Shown here piece by piece: positions 16,492 through 25,340 of a stretch of DNA of 64,000 nt. The notes below the pieces were generated by a model, which was not told the origin of the DNA, did not search any database, and worked only from the letters and a program-made list of their open reading frames with translations. Origin of the DNA: Eubacterium barkeri (lineage in GTDB: Bacteria > Bacillota > Clostridia > Eubacteriales > Eubacteriaceae); the NCBI RefSeq assembly GCF_900107125.1, contig NZ_FNOU01000009.1, forward strand, positions 31,043 to 95,042, read 5' to 3'. Numbering within the stretch: the first letter of the stretch is position 1; each line of letters begins with the position of its first letter. The position numbers and the translations under genes were made by a program.

Positions 16492-16739
16492 TTCAGTGTG
16501 TCGATAAACCCAGGTCAGGGTGATGATAAAAATACGAGAACCCCGGTTGCCCCTGCGGGCTGGTGTTTTAGATTTTTATTAAATTAAGAAAGTAAACCTG
16601 CCTTAAACCCCATCAAAACCGAAGGTTTTGCGCACTAATGACTGAGGGCTATCCCACAGTTCATCAGCGCTTGGGGTCCGGGGTGAATCTTTTTTATCCT
16701 CTCCCTGACCGTACTGCACCACTTTATCGACAGTCTGAA
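16492..16739 (-). repeat. Dispersed inverted-repeat element, 248-bp copy A
   Basis: Bounded by near-perfect 17-bp terminal inverted repeats, TTCAGTGTGTCGATAAA at the left and TTTATCGACAGTCTGAA at the right (two mismatches). Read on the minus strand it matches the plus-strand element at 32716-33060 over almost its full length, including blocks of roughly 40 identical bases. Inside are a CAAAACC-TTC-GGTTTTG hairpin and a GC-rich hairpin. No convincing coding frame exists. It ends four bases from the mtnN stop codon. Confidence 0.88.
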
Positions 16740-16743
16740 TCCC

Positions 16744-17544
16744 TTAATCCATGGCCAGCATGGCTGCCACCACAGCACAGGAATTCCGGGCGGCGATGGG
16801 TAAGAATTCCGGATAGGATAAGGGGGCGCTGCCGTCAGCATTGTCACTAATGGAACGGATGATGACGAAGGGAACCCCATTGGCCCAGGCTACATGGGCA
16901 ATGGCAGCCCCTTCCATTTCCACGGCTTTGGGGGCAAAGTTTTTAACAATGGGAGCGGTTTGTTCCTCCCCGGCGATAAATTGATCGCCGCTGGCAATGG
17001 TGCCTTCAAAGACCCGGGCATCGCCGATATCGCTTGTTTCTGCGGCGCTTCGGGCCTTGGCGACTAAATCGTTATCGGCCTGGAAGTAAATCATATCCAG
17101 ATCCGGGACCTCACCCTTGGCAAAGCCCAGGGGGGTCGCATCCATATCGTGATGGACAGCCTGGGTAGAAATGACGATATCCCCCTGCTTGACCTGGGGG
17201 TCCGGGGTACCGGCTACCCCTGTGTTGATGAGGATATCCGCTTCAAAGCAGGTACACAGGACTTCTGCACACAGCGCTGCGTTGACCTTACCAACGCCAC
17301 ATTGGACCAATACCGCCCGCTGGCGTCCAATCATGCCTTGGTGAAAAATCAAACCAGAAATTTCTTTGGTCCGGTTGATGTCCATGGCCTCCCGCAGGGG
17401 CGCGACTTCGCTTTCCATGGCGCAGATAATGCCATAGGTCTTTTTATCGGAGCTGCGTTGTTTGTCGTAGAAAAAGCGGCCCAGTGAGGCAGCGGCTCCC
17501 AGGGCGGTCAGAGAACCAAGCCATAAACCCTTTGATTTTTTCAT
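16744..17544 (-). CDS. mtnN: 5'-methylthioadenosine/S-adenosylhomocysteine nucleosidase with N-terminal membrane anchor
   Basis: Cleaves adenine from methylthioadenosine and S-adenosylhomocysteine. Catalytic-domain motifs: GIICAMESEVAPL (Glu44/Glu46 region), INTGVAGT, VEMEGAAIAHVA (substrate Met-Glu) and RSISDNAD with the catalytic Asp near 236. At 266 aa it is about 35 residues longer than the usual cytosolic enzyme: residues 1-36 hold a basic start and a hydrophobic helix (LWLGSLTALGAAASLG), suggesting a signal anchor. No lipobox cysteine is seen. The repeat element lies right behind its stop. Confidence 0.9.
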   Translation of the reverse strand: MKKSKGLWLGSLTALGAAASLGRFFYDKQRSSDKKTYGIICAMESEVAPLREAMDINRTKEISGLIFHQGMIGRQRAVLVQCGVGKVNAALCAEVLCTCFEADILINTGVAGTPDPQVKQGDIVISTQAVHHDMDATPLGFAKGEVPDLDMIYFQADNDLVAKARSAAETSDIGDARVFEGTIASGDQFIAGEEQTAPIVKNFAPKAVEMEGAAIAHVAWANGVPFVIIRSISDNADGSAPLSYPEFLPIAARNSCAVVAAMLAMD

Positions 17545-17687
17545 TATAATTTACCATCCTTTACTCCTTAGAATTAATTCTATTATACGGGAAACCCCTG
17601 GGTTTTTCCATAGGAAAGGGTGAATAAAAGGGCCTGCCTGTACCTTGTTTTCCAAACTGAACCCATTAAAAACTCTAAAACTGGTGG

Positions 17688-17715
17688 TTGTGTTGGGATC
17701 AGGAAAGGCTATAAT
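17688..17715 (+). promoter_or_regulatory. Promoter of pdxST
   Basis: TTGTGT (17688-17693) and TATAAT (17710-17715), 16 bases apart, about 60 bases before pdxS. No PdxR gene or recognisable PdxR site is nearby. Confidence 0.55.
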
Positions 17716-17774
17716 GAAACCTAATCTCAGAGAAATACCAAAAACCTGCAGGTTTCGTGATAGAAGGCAAAGCG

Positions 17775-18647
17775 ATGACTCAGAATTTAAATCAGAATTT
17801 AGCACAGATGTTTAAGGGCGGCGTCATTATGGATGTTACCACGCCGGAAGAGGCGAAAATCGCCCAGGATTGCGGTGCCGTGGCCGTAATGGCCCTGGAA
17901 CGGGTTCCCTCGGATATCCGAAAGGAAGGCGGCGTGGCCCGGATGTCAGACCCGAAGATGATTCGGGAAATTCAGGCAGCGGTGACCATTCCGGTGATGG
18001 CGAAAGCCCGGATCGGCCATTTGGCAGAAGCCCGGATTTTAGAGGCCCTGGGGGTGGATTATATCGACGAAAGCGAGGTTCTCACCCCGGCGGATGATCA
18101 GTACCATATTGACAAAAAAGTTTTTAAGGTGCCCTTTGTCTGTGGGGCGAGAAATCTGGGAGAGGCCCTGAGACGCATTGGTGAAGGGGCTTCCATGATT
18201 CGGACAAAGGGTGAAGCGGGCACTGGCAATGTGGTGGAAGCTGTCCGCCATATGCGCACCATCCAGGGAGACATCCGTCGGATTGCCGGGCTGAACCAGG
18301 ATGAGCTGATGACTGCGGCCAAGGAGATGGGGGCGCCCTACGAGCTGGTGTGCGCTGTCCATCGGGAGGGTCATTTGCCCGTGGTTAATTTTTCCGCAGG
18401 GGGGATTGCTACCCCAGCTGATGCCGCACTGATGATGCAGTTGGGCAGTGAAGGGGTCTTTGTGGGATCTGGCATCTTTAAATCTGCCAATCCGGAAAAG
18501 GTGGGACGGGCCATTGTGAAGGCGACGGCCTACTATGATGATCCTCATATTCTGGCTCAGGTTTCCGAGGATCTGGGAAGGGCTATGTCCGGTGTGGATA
18601 TCCGGGAAATCCCAGAATCCCAGCTTTATGCCAAACGGGGCTGGTAG
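17775..18647 (+). CDS. pdxS: Pyridoxal 5'-phosphate synthase subunit PdxS
   Basis: Synthase subunit of the ribose-5-phosphate-dependent vitamin B6 pathway, condensing ribose 5-phosphate, glyceraldehyde 3-phosphate and ammonia from PdxT. 290 aa TIM barrel, very conserved: [35 protein letters not shown] (catalytic Lys) and [10 protein letters not shown] (second Lys). The start at 17775 fits the family; six earlier codons from a GTG are unlikely. PdxT follows two bases after the stop, giving a 12+12 PLP synthase. Confidence 0.97.
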   Translation: MTQNLNQNLAQMFKGGVIMDVTTPEEAKIAQDCGAVAVMALERVPSDIRKEGGVARMSDPKMIREIQAAVTIPVMAKARIGHLAEARILEALGVDYIDESEVLTPADDQYHIDKKVFKVPFVCGARNLGEALRRIGEGASMIRTKGEAGTGNVVEAVRHMRTIQGDIRRIAGLNQDELMTAAKEMGAPYELVCAVHREGHLPVVNFSAGGIATPADAALMMQLGSEGVFVGSGIFKSANPEKVGRAIVKATAYYDDPHILAQVSEDLGRAMSGVDIREIPESQLYAKRGW

Positions 18648-18649
18648 CG

Positions 18650-19225
18650 GTGGCGGTTGTGGGGGTCCTCTCCCTCCAGGGGGCCGTCATTGAGCATTTG
18701 GATGCTCTAAGGGCTTGTGGGGTAGAGGCCCGTCCGGTTAAAACCGCACCTGGCTTTGAGGGGTTATCTGGCCTGATCCTGCCCGGGGGTGAAAGCACCA
18801 CCATGGCAAAGTTGCTGAGGGATTTCCATTTAATGGCGCCCCTTAAAGAAAAAATCCAGGGAGGATTACCGGTATGGGGGACCTGTGCGGGCTTGATTCT
18901 GTTAGCCCGGGAAATTGAAGGGGAAGCGCCCCATTTGGGCGTGATGGACATGGCAGTGCGTCGCAATGCCTACGGCACCCAGCTGGATAGCTTTACCACC
19001 CAGACCACTGTTGAAGCGGTATCCCCCTCCCCCATTCCCCTGGCCTTTATCCGGGCACCTTACATTAAAAGCGTGGGGCCCCAGGTGACGGTACTATCCA
19101 GGGTGGAGGGGCATATTGTTGCCGCCCGTCAGGGCTTTAAGCTTCTGGCCACAGCCTTTCATCCTGAGGTTACTGGAGATGACCGATTCCATCAGTATTT
19201 TATCAGGAACTTCTGCGGGATATGA
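18650..19225 (+). CDS. pdxT: Pyridoxal 5'-phosphate synthase glutaminase subunit PdxT
   Basis: Class I glutaminase that feeds ammonia to PdxS. 191 aa with VLSLQGAVIEH start, PGGESTTM oxyanion loop, nucleophile Cys in GTCAGLI and the His-Glu pair in AFHPE. The start codon is GTG at 18650, two bases after pdxS, with no strong ribosome site of its own, implying translational coupling. Confidence 0.96.
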   Translation: MAVVGVLSLQGAVIEHLDALRACGVEARPVKTAPGFEGLSGLILPGGESTTMAKLLRDFHLMAPLKEKIQGGLPVWGTCAGLILLAREIEGEAPHLGVMDMAVRRNAYGTQLDSFTTQTTVEAVSPSPIPLAFIRAPYIKSVGPQVTVLSRVEGHIVAARQGFKLLATAFHPEVTGDDRFHQYFIRNFCGI

Positions 19226-19234
19226 AAAATTTAC

Positions 19235-19264
19235 TTGTTCTTTCCACCTTAGAAGGAGTATAAT
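19235..19264 (+). promoter_or_regulatory. Putative promoter of the rubredoxin pair
   Basis: TTGTTC (19235-19240) and TATAAT (19259-19264) with an 18-base spacer, 24 bases before the first rubredoxin start; the -35 lies just beyond the pdxT stop. Confidence 0.5.
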
Positions 19265-19287
19265 AAAAAAAGAAAAAAGGTGGAGGT

Positions 19288-19461
19288 ATGAGCGCAGTGG
19301 ATAAATATATCTGTGTCGTCTGTAATTATATTTATAATCCTGAAGAGGGCGATCCCGCCCACGGTATCCCTGCCGGCACTCCCTGGGAACAAGTCCCCGA
19401 GGATTGGGTTTGTCCCTGGTGTCAGCTGGGTAAGGAATATTTTGAAAAACATGACCGATAG
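19288..19461 (+). CDS. Rubredoxin-like protein, divergent
   Basis: 57-residue iron protein with two Cys pairs, CVVC and CPWC, that would hold one Fe(Cys)4 centre. The core [17 protein letters not shown]...[16 protein letters not shown] follows rubredoxin, but the second knuckle is [11 protein letters not shown] instead of the usual [11 protein letters not shown], and the C-terminus EKHDR is basic. Start supported by GTGGAGG. It likely carries electrons in anaerobic oxidative-stress defence, with redox properties differing from its neighbour. Confidence 0.88.
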   Translation: MSAVDKYICVVCNYIYNPEEGDPAHGIPAGTPWEQVPEDWVCPWCQLGKEYFEKHDR

Positions 19462-19511
19462 GTTTAAGTTTTCCAACATATAATAAATCAAAAATAGTGG
19501 AGGAAGTTACG

Positions 19512-19673
19512 ATGCAAAAATATGTATGTGATGTCTGTGGTTATATCTATGATCCCGAAGTGGGTGATCCCACAAATGGTGTGCCTGCTGGTACAGCTTG
19601 GGAAAATGTCCCTGAAGATTGGGAATGTCCGGATTGCGGCGTTGGCAAAGAATCCTTTGAGCCTGTCGAATAA
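19512..19673 (+). CDS. Rubredoxin
   Basis: 53-residue canonical rubredoxin: [15 protein letters not shown]...[18 protein letters not shown], both CxxCG knuckles intact for Fe(Cys)4. Start follows GGAGGAAGTTACG. It lies 50 bases after the divergent rubredoxin and probably shares its transcript. Rubredoxins pass electrons to superoxide reductase, rubrerythrin or flavodiiron proteins; none of these is in the window. Confidence 0.95.
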   Translation: MQKYVCDVCGYIYDPEVGDPTNGVPAGTAWENVPEDWECPDCGVGKESFEPVE

Positions 19674-19689
19674 ATCCATGAAATGATGA

Positions 19690-19718
19690 ATGAACCGCTC
19701 CTTTGGGGCGGTTTTTTT
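19690..19718 (+). terminator. Terminator after rubredoxin
   Basis: CCGCTCC-TTT-GGGGCGG stem (one G-U pair) followed by T7. Confidence 0.85.
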
Positions 19719-19816
19719 AAAAGCTGTTTTAGGTTCCGGCGGACTTCGAAAAAGAGCATTGGTAATCCTGGTCGTTTACGGTATAATAGAATGAACATAA
19801 CGGAAAAAGGAGTACA

Positions 19817-20350
19817 ATGGACATGGCTGTAAAAGCAAGGGAAAATGTAAGGATGCGGGAATTTAGCCCAATGATTATGATTGGGATCGGGGTATTCGTC
19901 ATCGCCTATATCCTATTATATGATCGATTTGTAGGATCGATTGAGGACTACGCCCTTAAAACGGGAATTGGGATTGCTGCCCTGGCTATCATGATCCTTC
20001 TCTTCATCTTCGTACTGCGCTATATCTCCACCAGTTTCGACATGCTGTTAAGTCACGCGAAGCTGACCGTGGATCGCAAGATTTTATTTTGGAATAAGCA
20101 GGTCGCGGATATTCCCACCAAGGATTTTCTGGGGGTCGTGAAAGAAGAGAATTATAAAAACACCGCGGGTAAGCCCCAAAATCTTACCGTTGGAGCCATC
20201 GAGGGGATGGCAAAATACGTGATTACCTACCGGGTGAGTGGCGGAAAGAAGAGTGTTAAAATTCAATGCTCTCCCAAATTCTTCAAGGAAGTGAAGCAAT
20301 TGGTGGAAAGCAATCAGAAGGCCGTATCCGGCAGTAAGAAAAAGAAGTAG
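19817..20350 (+). CDS. Two-helix membrane protein with cytoplasmic domain, unknown function
   Basis: 177 residues. Two transmembrane helices (about 18-36 and 49-73) form a hairpin, followed by a basic, beta-rich region (KLTVDRKILFWNKQVADIPTKDFLGVV) that looks like a PH-like or bPH2-type fold, and a lysine-rich tail ending KKKK. Start at 19817 has AAAGGAG six bases upstream; an ATG two codons later is less well placed. Stands alone between two terminators. I do not recognise the family with confidence. Confidence 0.75.
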   Translation: MDMAVKARENVRMREFSPMIMIGIGVFVIAYILLYDRFVGSIEDYALKTGIGIAALAIMILLFIFVLRYISTSFDMLLSHAKLTVDRKILFWNKQVADIPTKDFLGVVKEENYKNTAGKPQNLTVGAIEGMAKYVITYRVSGGKKSVKIQCSPKFFKEVKQLVESNQKAVSGSKKKK

Positions 20351-20355
20351 TGTTT

Positions 20356-20381
20356 GGGGCCAGCTTGTGCTGGCCTTTTTT
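20356..20381 (+). terminator. Terminator before sbcD
   Basis: GGCCAGC-TTGT-GCTGGCC perfect stem followed by T6; it lies between the membrane protein gene and the sbcD ribosome site. Confidence 0.88.
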
Positions 20382-20406
20382 ACTAAGCAGAAAGGATGAA
20401 GATCCC

Positions 20407-21567
20407 ATGAAAATACTCCATACCTCCGATTGGCACATCGGACGCTTTTTAAATCAGCGCAGTCTTCTGCCGGACCAGGCGGCTATTTTAGAGGGTCTAA
20501 GGGCTCTTCTTCGCCGGGAAATGCCGGATGTCCTCATCATCGCCGGGGATTTATACGACCGTGCCATCCCCTCCCGGGAGGCACTCTCTTTAGTGGACGA
20601 CATTCTGGACACCGTTATTTTAGAGCTGAAAATTCCGACGATCATCATTGGGGGAAATCACGACGGTGGCCAGCGCCTGGCCTTTACCAGTGGCATTCTG
20701 GAAAAACGAGGTCTGTATATTCGCGGGGTCTTTACGCCTTGTCCGGAGCCCATCGTCCTGGAGGACAGCCAGGGTGGGGTGGCCTTTTGGCCCGTTCCCT
20801 TTGTTAAGCCTGTGGAGTACCGTAACATCACCGGAGAGGAAACCGTCCGGGATTATCAGGATATGTACGGGGCTATTTTGGCGGAGATTGAAAAGCGCAT
20901 GGACCCTTCCCTGCGCCACGTCCTCATTACCCATGGCATGATCCTCAGCCATTTGCCCGGGGATGGGGATTTGGATGATTCTGTTCGCCCCATTGAGATT
21001 GGGGGGATTTCCTTTGCCCGGGCCTCTCTCTTTGGGGCCTTTGACTACGTGGCCCTGGGCCATCTCCATCGTCCCCAAAGGGTTGGGGATGACCGGATTC
21101 GCTACGGGGGTTCCCTGCTGAAATACTCCTTTTCCGAGGTCAATCAGCATAAATCCGTTACCCTGGTGGATATGGATGGAAGTGGAGGGGTGGATATTCG
21201 CACGGAGTCCCTTCCCACCCTCCGGGATATGGCCATTCTCACCGGCACCCTGGATGACCTCACCGGGGCTTCTGCCCTTGATAACCCAGGCCGGGAGGAT
21301 TATATCAAGGTGATTCTCACCGATGGCGTGCGGCGCTTGAATCCCATGGAGCAGCTGAAAAAGGTGTATCCCAATGTACTGGAAATGGAGTATCAAAGCC
21401 AAAGCATTACCCGGGGCAGCACCACAACCAAACGGATTAAGGAACGGCTGTCAAACCCCCTGGCCCTCTTTGAGGATTTCTACGAGCAGATCCACGGAGA
21501 GCCCCTAACCCCGGAAAAACAGGCAGTGGCCCGGGAGATAATGGAGGAAACCCATGAGACCCATTAA
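20407..21567 (+). CDS. sbcD: Exonuclease subunit SbcD (Mre11-like)
   Basis: Nuclease subunit of SbcCD, which cuts hairpins and protein-blocked DNA ends. 386 aa. Metallophosphoesterase motifs: HTSDWHIG (Asp8, His10), AGDLYD (about 46-51), GGNHD (about 82-86), THGM and ALGHLHRPQ. Start set at the ATG of MKILHTSDWH, 19 codons into the open frame. The stop overlaps the sbcC start by 14 bases, so subunits are translated together. Confidence 0.96.
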   Translation: MKILHTSDWHIGRFLNQRSLLPDQAAILEGLRALLRREMPDVLIIAGDLYDRAIPSREALSLVDDILDTVILELKIPTIIIGGNHDGGQRLAFTSGILEKRGLYIRGVFTPCPEPIVLEDSQGGVAFWPVPFVKPVEYRNITGEETVRDYQDMYGAILAEIEKRMDPSLRHVLITHGMILSHLPGDGDLDDSVRPIEIGGISFARASLFGAFDYVALGHLHRPQRVGDDRIRYGGSLLKYSFSEVNQHKSVTLVDMDGSGGVDIRTESLPTLRDMAILTGTLDDLTGASALDNPGREDYIKVILTDGVRRLNPMEQLKKVYPNVLEMEYQSQSITRGSTTTKRIKERLSNPLALFEDFYEQIHGEPLTPEKQAVAREIMEETHETH

Positions 21568-24500
21568 GCTGATTGTACAAAATTTTGGTCCCTTTATTGA
21601 CGAGTCCCTGGATTTTTCCAGGCTGGATGAGGCTCTCTTCCTCATCAGCGGTCCCACAGGCAGCGGGAAGACCACCCTCTTTGATGCCATTTGCTACGCC
21701 CTTTACCACGAGGCCAGCAGCCCGGACCGCCTGGCCAAGGGATTAAAAAGCGACTTTGTGGGGGACGACGCCCTGGCCAGTGTGGACTTCATCTTTGCTG
21801 TTGGGGCACAGACCTATCGCATCCACCGGATACCTGAGCAGCGACGAAAGAGCCAGCGGGGGAACCGGATTGTCGCTCAAAAGCACGAGGTGGCGCTGTA
21901 CCGTCTGGAAGCTGGAGAAGCCCATCTTATAGCCAGTGCCGTGGAAGAGGTGGATGCCGCCATTGGAGAAATCATCGGCCTCTCCTACGCCCAATTCAGA
22001 CAGATCGTACTTTTGCCCCAGGGGGAATTCAGCCGGCTTCTTAAAGCCAGCCGCAATGAACGTCAGGCCTTGTTAAAGAGTATCTTTCACCTGGATATTT
22101 TTGAATCCTTCGCCCAGAGGGTTGAAGAACATACCAGCCAGGTCCGAAGGGCCTTCGAGGAGCTGGAGCACGATTGCCTTCGGGAGGAGCAGGCCCTTTT
22201 AGCCATTCCGGGTTCTCCCCTGGCCGATGCCATCGCCGGGCAGAGCCATACCCTGGATGCCCTGCTGCTTTTAGTGTCGGCCCAGGATCAGGCGGATGAG
22301 GCAGAGGCCGAAGCCCTGGGGGAAGCCCTGGAAAAGCAGAACGGCCGATTACAGGGTGTGTTAGCCCAGCTGGGGGCTGGGGAAAGTCTGAACGCCCGGT
22401 TTAAAGCCTGGGAAGCAGAAAAGGAAAAAGCTGGGCTTCTGAAGGCAAAAAGCCAGGAGATGGCGACCTTGGGACGCCAGCGGGAACGGGGCCGTGCGGC
22501 CTTGGATATTCGGCCCCTGGAAAAACGCTACCAGGAGGAGACTCGCCGCCATCAGCAGGTGAAAGATGAACTGACCCAGCAGGAAAAAGCCATCCAGGCC
22601 CAGGTCCAGATTCAGAAAGGCCTGGCAGCCCAGGTGGCTCAGGTGGAGGACCCGGCCTACAGGCGGGAAAGCGAGGAAATGGAGATCCAGGCCCGGCGCC
22701 TGGGTGAACTATCCAGGCGGCTTGGGGAATTTGAGGACCTTTCCCTCCGGCACAAAGAGCGCCAGGAGGCCATGGAAGCTCTTCAGAAGCGCCAGGAGGC
22801 CCTCACCGCCAGGGTAAAGGAAAAAACACTGCTGGAGGAAGCGCTGTCCGGGGACCGAAAGGCCCTTCTAAAGGGTCAGGGCGACCAGGTGGATATCCGG
22901 GATGAGGGCACCACCCTGACCACCCGTATTGATGGTCTGGCAGCCATCCAGGAGGCCCTTGAAAAAATGAACGCATCCCGGAGGGCTCTCAAGGAAATGG
23001 ACCGGGAGCGTCTGCAGGTGAAGCAGGAGCTTAAGCAATGGGAGCAGGAGCGGGACCGCATCGAGCGCATCCAGCAGGAATCTGCGGCTGGAGAGCTGGC
23101 CAAACATTTACAGGATGGCGCACCCTGTCCGGTATGTGGGGCGGTCCACCACCCCAACCCTGCCATTCCACTGGAAGCCCTGGCCACCACCGAGGATTTA
23201 AAAAAAGCCCGGGAGGCTTGCAGCCGGCTCAGTGGACGGCTGGCGGCTATGGCGGAACAAAATGCCTTCCATACCCGGGAAAAACAGGCTAAACGCGGGG
23301 AGATTGAAGGTCAGCTGACCGCCCTTAACCGGGAGCCCCAGCTGCCAGACCCCATCGTTTTGAACCAGGAAATTGAAATCCTGAAAAAGACCAGAGACCA
23401 GCTCCGGCAGCGTTATAAGGATGAAGAGGGCCGTCTCAAGGCGCTGGGCCAAGACATCCAGACAAAAGAAGAACAATTGAAGGGCCTGGAAACCGCCCTG
23501 AGTCAGGGGCAATCCATTGAAGCTGCCTACGAAGAAGCAAAAACCGCCTTAAATGAAAGCAATGGGATTCTCCAATCCAAGTGGCGGGAGATTGAAGACC
23601 AGGCCAGGGATCTGGGAATGTCCCTTCTGCCTGGTGGTGGTAAAGGACAGATTGAGGATGTCCTTCAACGTGGAAAAACCCTGGAGGAAGGAGTAAAGCG
23701 GCGCCAAAGAAAGGCGGAGGGCATTTTAACGGAGCTGAACCAGTGCCGGGAAACCCTGGGGGGATTGGAAGGGACACGCCAGAGCCTTGAAAAGCAGACC
23801 GAGGAGGCCAGGACCCAGCGGGATACCCGGGAAAAGGCCTTTATCGACGCTCTGGATGCCGCCGGATTTACCCGGATTGATTATCAGGCCTACCATCGCT
23901 TAAAGTCAGAGGATTTGGATGCCATGGCCGAAACCCTGGCGGCCTACGATCAACGCTGTGCCACCAACACAGCCCTCTTAAAAGGCTTTGAAGCAGAGCT
24001 TGCCGGAAAAACACCGGTGGATCTCCAGGTTCTTCAAGGGGAAAAGGTGGCCATTGAGGAAGCTTTAGGGGGCCTGCGTGAATCTATTGGCCAAATCACC
24101 CAGCGCAGGCGGGTGAATGAGGTTCAGGTCCAGAGACTGGGCCGTTTGGAGGCGGAACGCCGTCAGGTGCGCCATCAGCTGGAAATCCTCACCGAGTTGG
24201 GGGATACCATTAAGGGAAAGGTTTCTGGAAAGCCTAAAATTAAATTGGAAAACTATATCCTTTCAGCCTACTTAAGCGATATCCTGGAGGCCGCCAACGG
24301 CTTTTTAGAAGAAAGCAGCAACGGGCGTTATCGCCTGATGATTGCCGGAAACCATGGGGATAAAAGCAGCCATGGCCTGGAAATTGAGGTGGACGACGCC
24401 TACACCGGTAAAGCCAGGAGTGCCGCATCCCTCTCCGGCGGAGAAACCTTCGTTGCCGCTTTGTCCATGGCTCTGGGGCTGTCGGATATTATCCAATCCA

Positions 24501-24718
24501 CCGCCGGGGGAATCTCCCTGGAAACCATCTTTATCGATGAGGGCTTTGCCACCCTGGATAAGGATGCCCTGGATAAAGCCATGAATTGCCTGGCCCGCAT
24601 CCGCACCACCGGCCGAACGGTGGGGATCATCTCCCATGTAGAGGAGCTCAAGGAACGGGTGGATGCCCAGGTTATCGTGGAAAAAACAGAGGCGGGCAGC
24701 CGCCTCCATCTTATTTAA
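21554..24718 (+). CDS. sbcC: Exonuclease subunit SbcC (Rad50-like)
   Basis: SMC-like ATPase partner of SbcD, 1054 aa. Walker A GPTGSGKT (33-40), two long coiled-coil arms rich in Glu, Gln, Arg and Leu, a zinc-hook CPVCG at about 524, then the ABC signature LSGGET (about 960) and Walker B IFIDEGFATLD (about 992). The arms span roughly 200-520 and 530-880. Start preceded by GGAGGAAACCC inside sbcD. Confidence 0.96.
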   Translation: MRPIKLIVQNFGPFIDESLDFSRLDEALFLISGPTGSGKTTLFDAICYALYHEASSPDRLAKGLKSDFVGDDALASVDFIFAVGAQTYRIHRIPEQRRKSQRGNRIVAQKHEVALYRLEAGEAHLIASAVEEVDAAIGEIIGLSYAQFRQIVLLPQGEFSRLLKASRNERQALLKSIFHLDIFESFAQRVEEHTSQVRRAFEELEHDCLREEQALLAIPGSPLADAIAGQSHTLDALLLLVSAQDQADEAEAEALGEALEKQNGRLQGVLAQLGAGESLNARFKAWEAEKEKAGLLKAKSQEMATLGRQRERGRAALDIRPLEKRYQEETRRHQQVKDELTQQEKAIQAQVQIQKGLAAQVAQVEDPAYRRESEEMEIQARRLGELSRRLGEFEDLSLRHKERQEAMEALQKRQEALTARVKEKTLLEEALSGDRKALLKGQGDQVDIRDEGTTLTTRIDGLAAIQEALEKMNASRRALKEMDRERLQVKQELKQWEQERDRIERIQQESAAGELAKHLQDGAPCPVCGAVHHPNPAIPLEALATTEDLKKAREACSRLSGRLAAMAEQNAFHTREKQAKRGEIEGQLTALNREPQLPDPIVLNQEIEILKKTRDQLRQRYKDEEGRLKALGQDIQTKEEQLKGLETALSQGQSIEAAYEEAKTALNESNGILQSKWREIEDQARDLGMSLLPGGGKGQIEDVLQRGKTLEEGVKRRQRKAEGILTELNQCRETLGGLEGTRQSLEKQTEEARTQRDTREKAFIDALDAAGFTRIDYQAYHRLKSEDLDAMAETLAAYDQRCATNTALLKGFEAELAGKTPVDLQVLQGEKVAIEEALGGLRESIGQITQRRRVNEVQVQRLGRLEAERRQVRHQLEILTELGDTIKGKVSGKPKIKLENYILSAYLSDILEAANGFLEESSNGRYRLMIAGNHGDKSSHGLEIEVDDAYTGKARSAASLSGGETFVAALSMALGLSDIIQSTAGGISLETIFIDEGFATLDKDALDKAMNCLARIRTTGRTVGIISHVEELKERVDAQVIVEKTEAGSRLHLI

Positions 24719-24736
24719 AGAAAGCAGGTATATCCA

Positions 24737-25291
24737 ATGAAAATCGTTGCTATTATGGGCAGCCATCGCAGCCATCACAATACAGCCGGCGCCCTGGATT
24801 ATTTTTTAGAATGTCTGGGAGCTCCCGCTGTCAACCGCATTGATATCAACCAGGTGATGATTAAACCCTGTATCGCCTGTGAATATTGTGCAAAGCACCC
24901 TGGAGAATGTGTCCAACAGGATGATATGACCGCCCTCTACCCCGAAATTATGGCGGCAGATCTCATCATTATGGCCGCTCCGGTGTATTTTTCCGCCTTT
25001 CCGGCCAAGCTCAAAAACTTCATCGATCGGGGACAGGTCTTTTTCAACCTGGAAAATAAAGAGAAGGTTAACCCTAAAAAGGTCGCCATCATCGCCCTGG
25101 GCGGTGCCAGGGCCTATGATGATCAATTCGTCAGCGTCTACGCCACCATGCGGTGGTATCAGAACGACCTGAAGGCTACCCCTGCCGGCGCGGTGGAGAT
25201 CCCAAACACCGACCGTATCCCCTTTGAGGAAAATGAGGAAGCCAAGGCAAGGCTGAAAAAACTGGCAGAGGTGTTACCGAATTTAAAATAA
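24737..25291 (+). CDS. NADPH-dependent FMN reductase / iron-sulfur flavoprotein-like
   Basis: 184-residue flavodoxin-fold protein. IMGSHRSHHNTAGALDYFL supplies the FMN phosphate loop, and CIACEYCAKHPGECVQQDDM contains cysteines in the CxxCxxC plus CxxxxxxC arrangement seen in iron-sulfur flavoproteins, so a 4Fe-4S cluster is possible. The middle region AAPVYFSAFPAKLKNFIDRG is family typical. 18 bases after sbcC; may be co-transcribed or simply adjacent. Likely an electron-transfer flavoprotein with unknown partner. Confidence 0.85.
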   Translation: MKIVAIMGSHRSHHNTAGALDYFLECLGAPAVNRIDINQVMIKPCIACEYCAKHPGECVQQDDMTALYPEIMAADLIIMAAPVYFSAFPAKLKNFIDRGQVFFNLENKEKVNPKKVAIIALGGARAYDDQFVSVYATMRWYQNDLKATPAGAVEIPNTDRIPFEENEEAKARLKKLAEVLPNLK

Positions 25292-25305
25292 TCAAAGGCT
25301 CCCCC

Positions 25306-25334
25306 TTGACACCCCTCCCCCAAAGAGATATAAT
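25306..25334 (+). promoter_or_regulatory. Consensus promoter of the T-box ABC operon
   Basis: TTGACA (25306-25311) and TATAAT (25329-25334), both perfect, with a 17-base spacer; the strongest promoter seen in the window. Confidence 0.9.
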
Positions 25335-25340
25335 GAAAAA

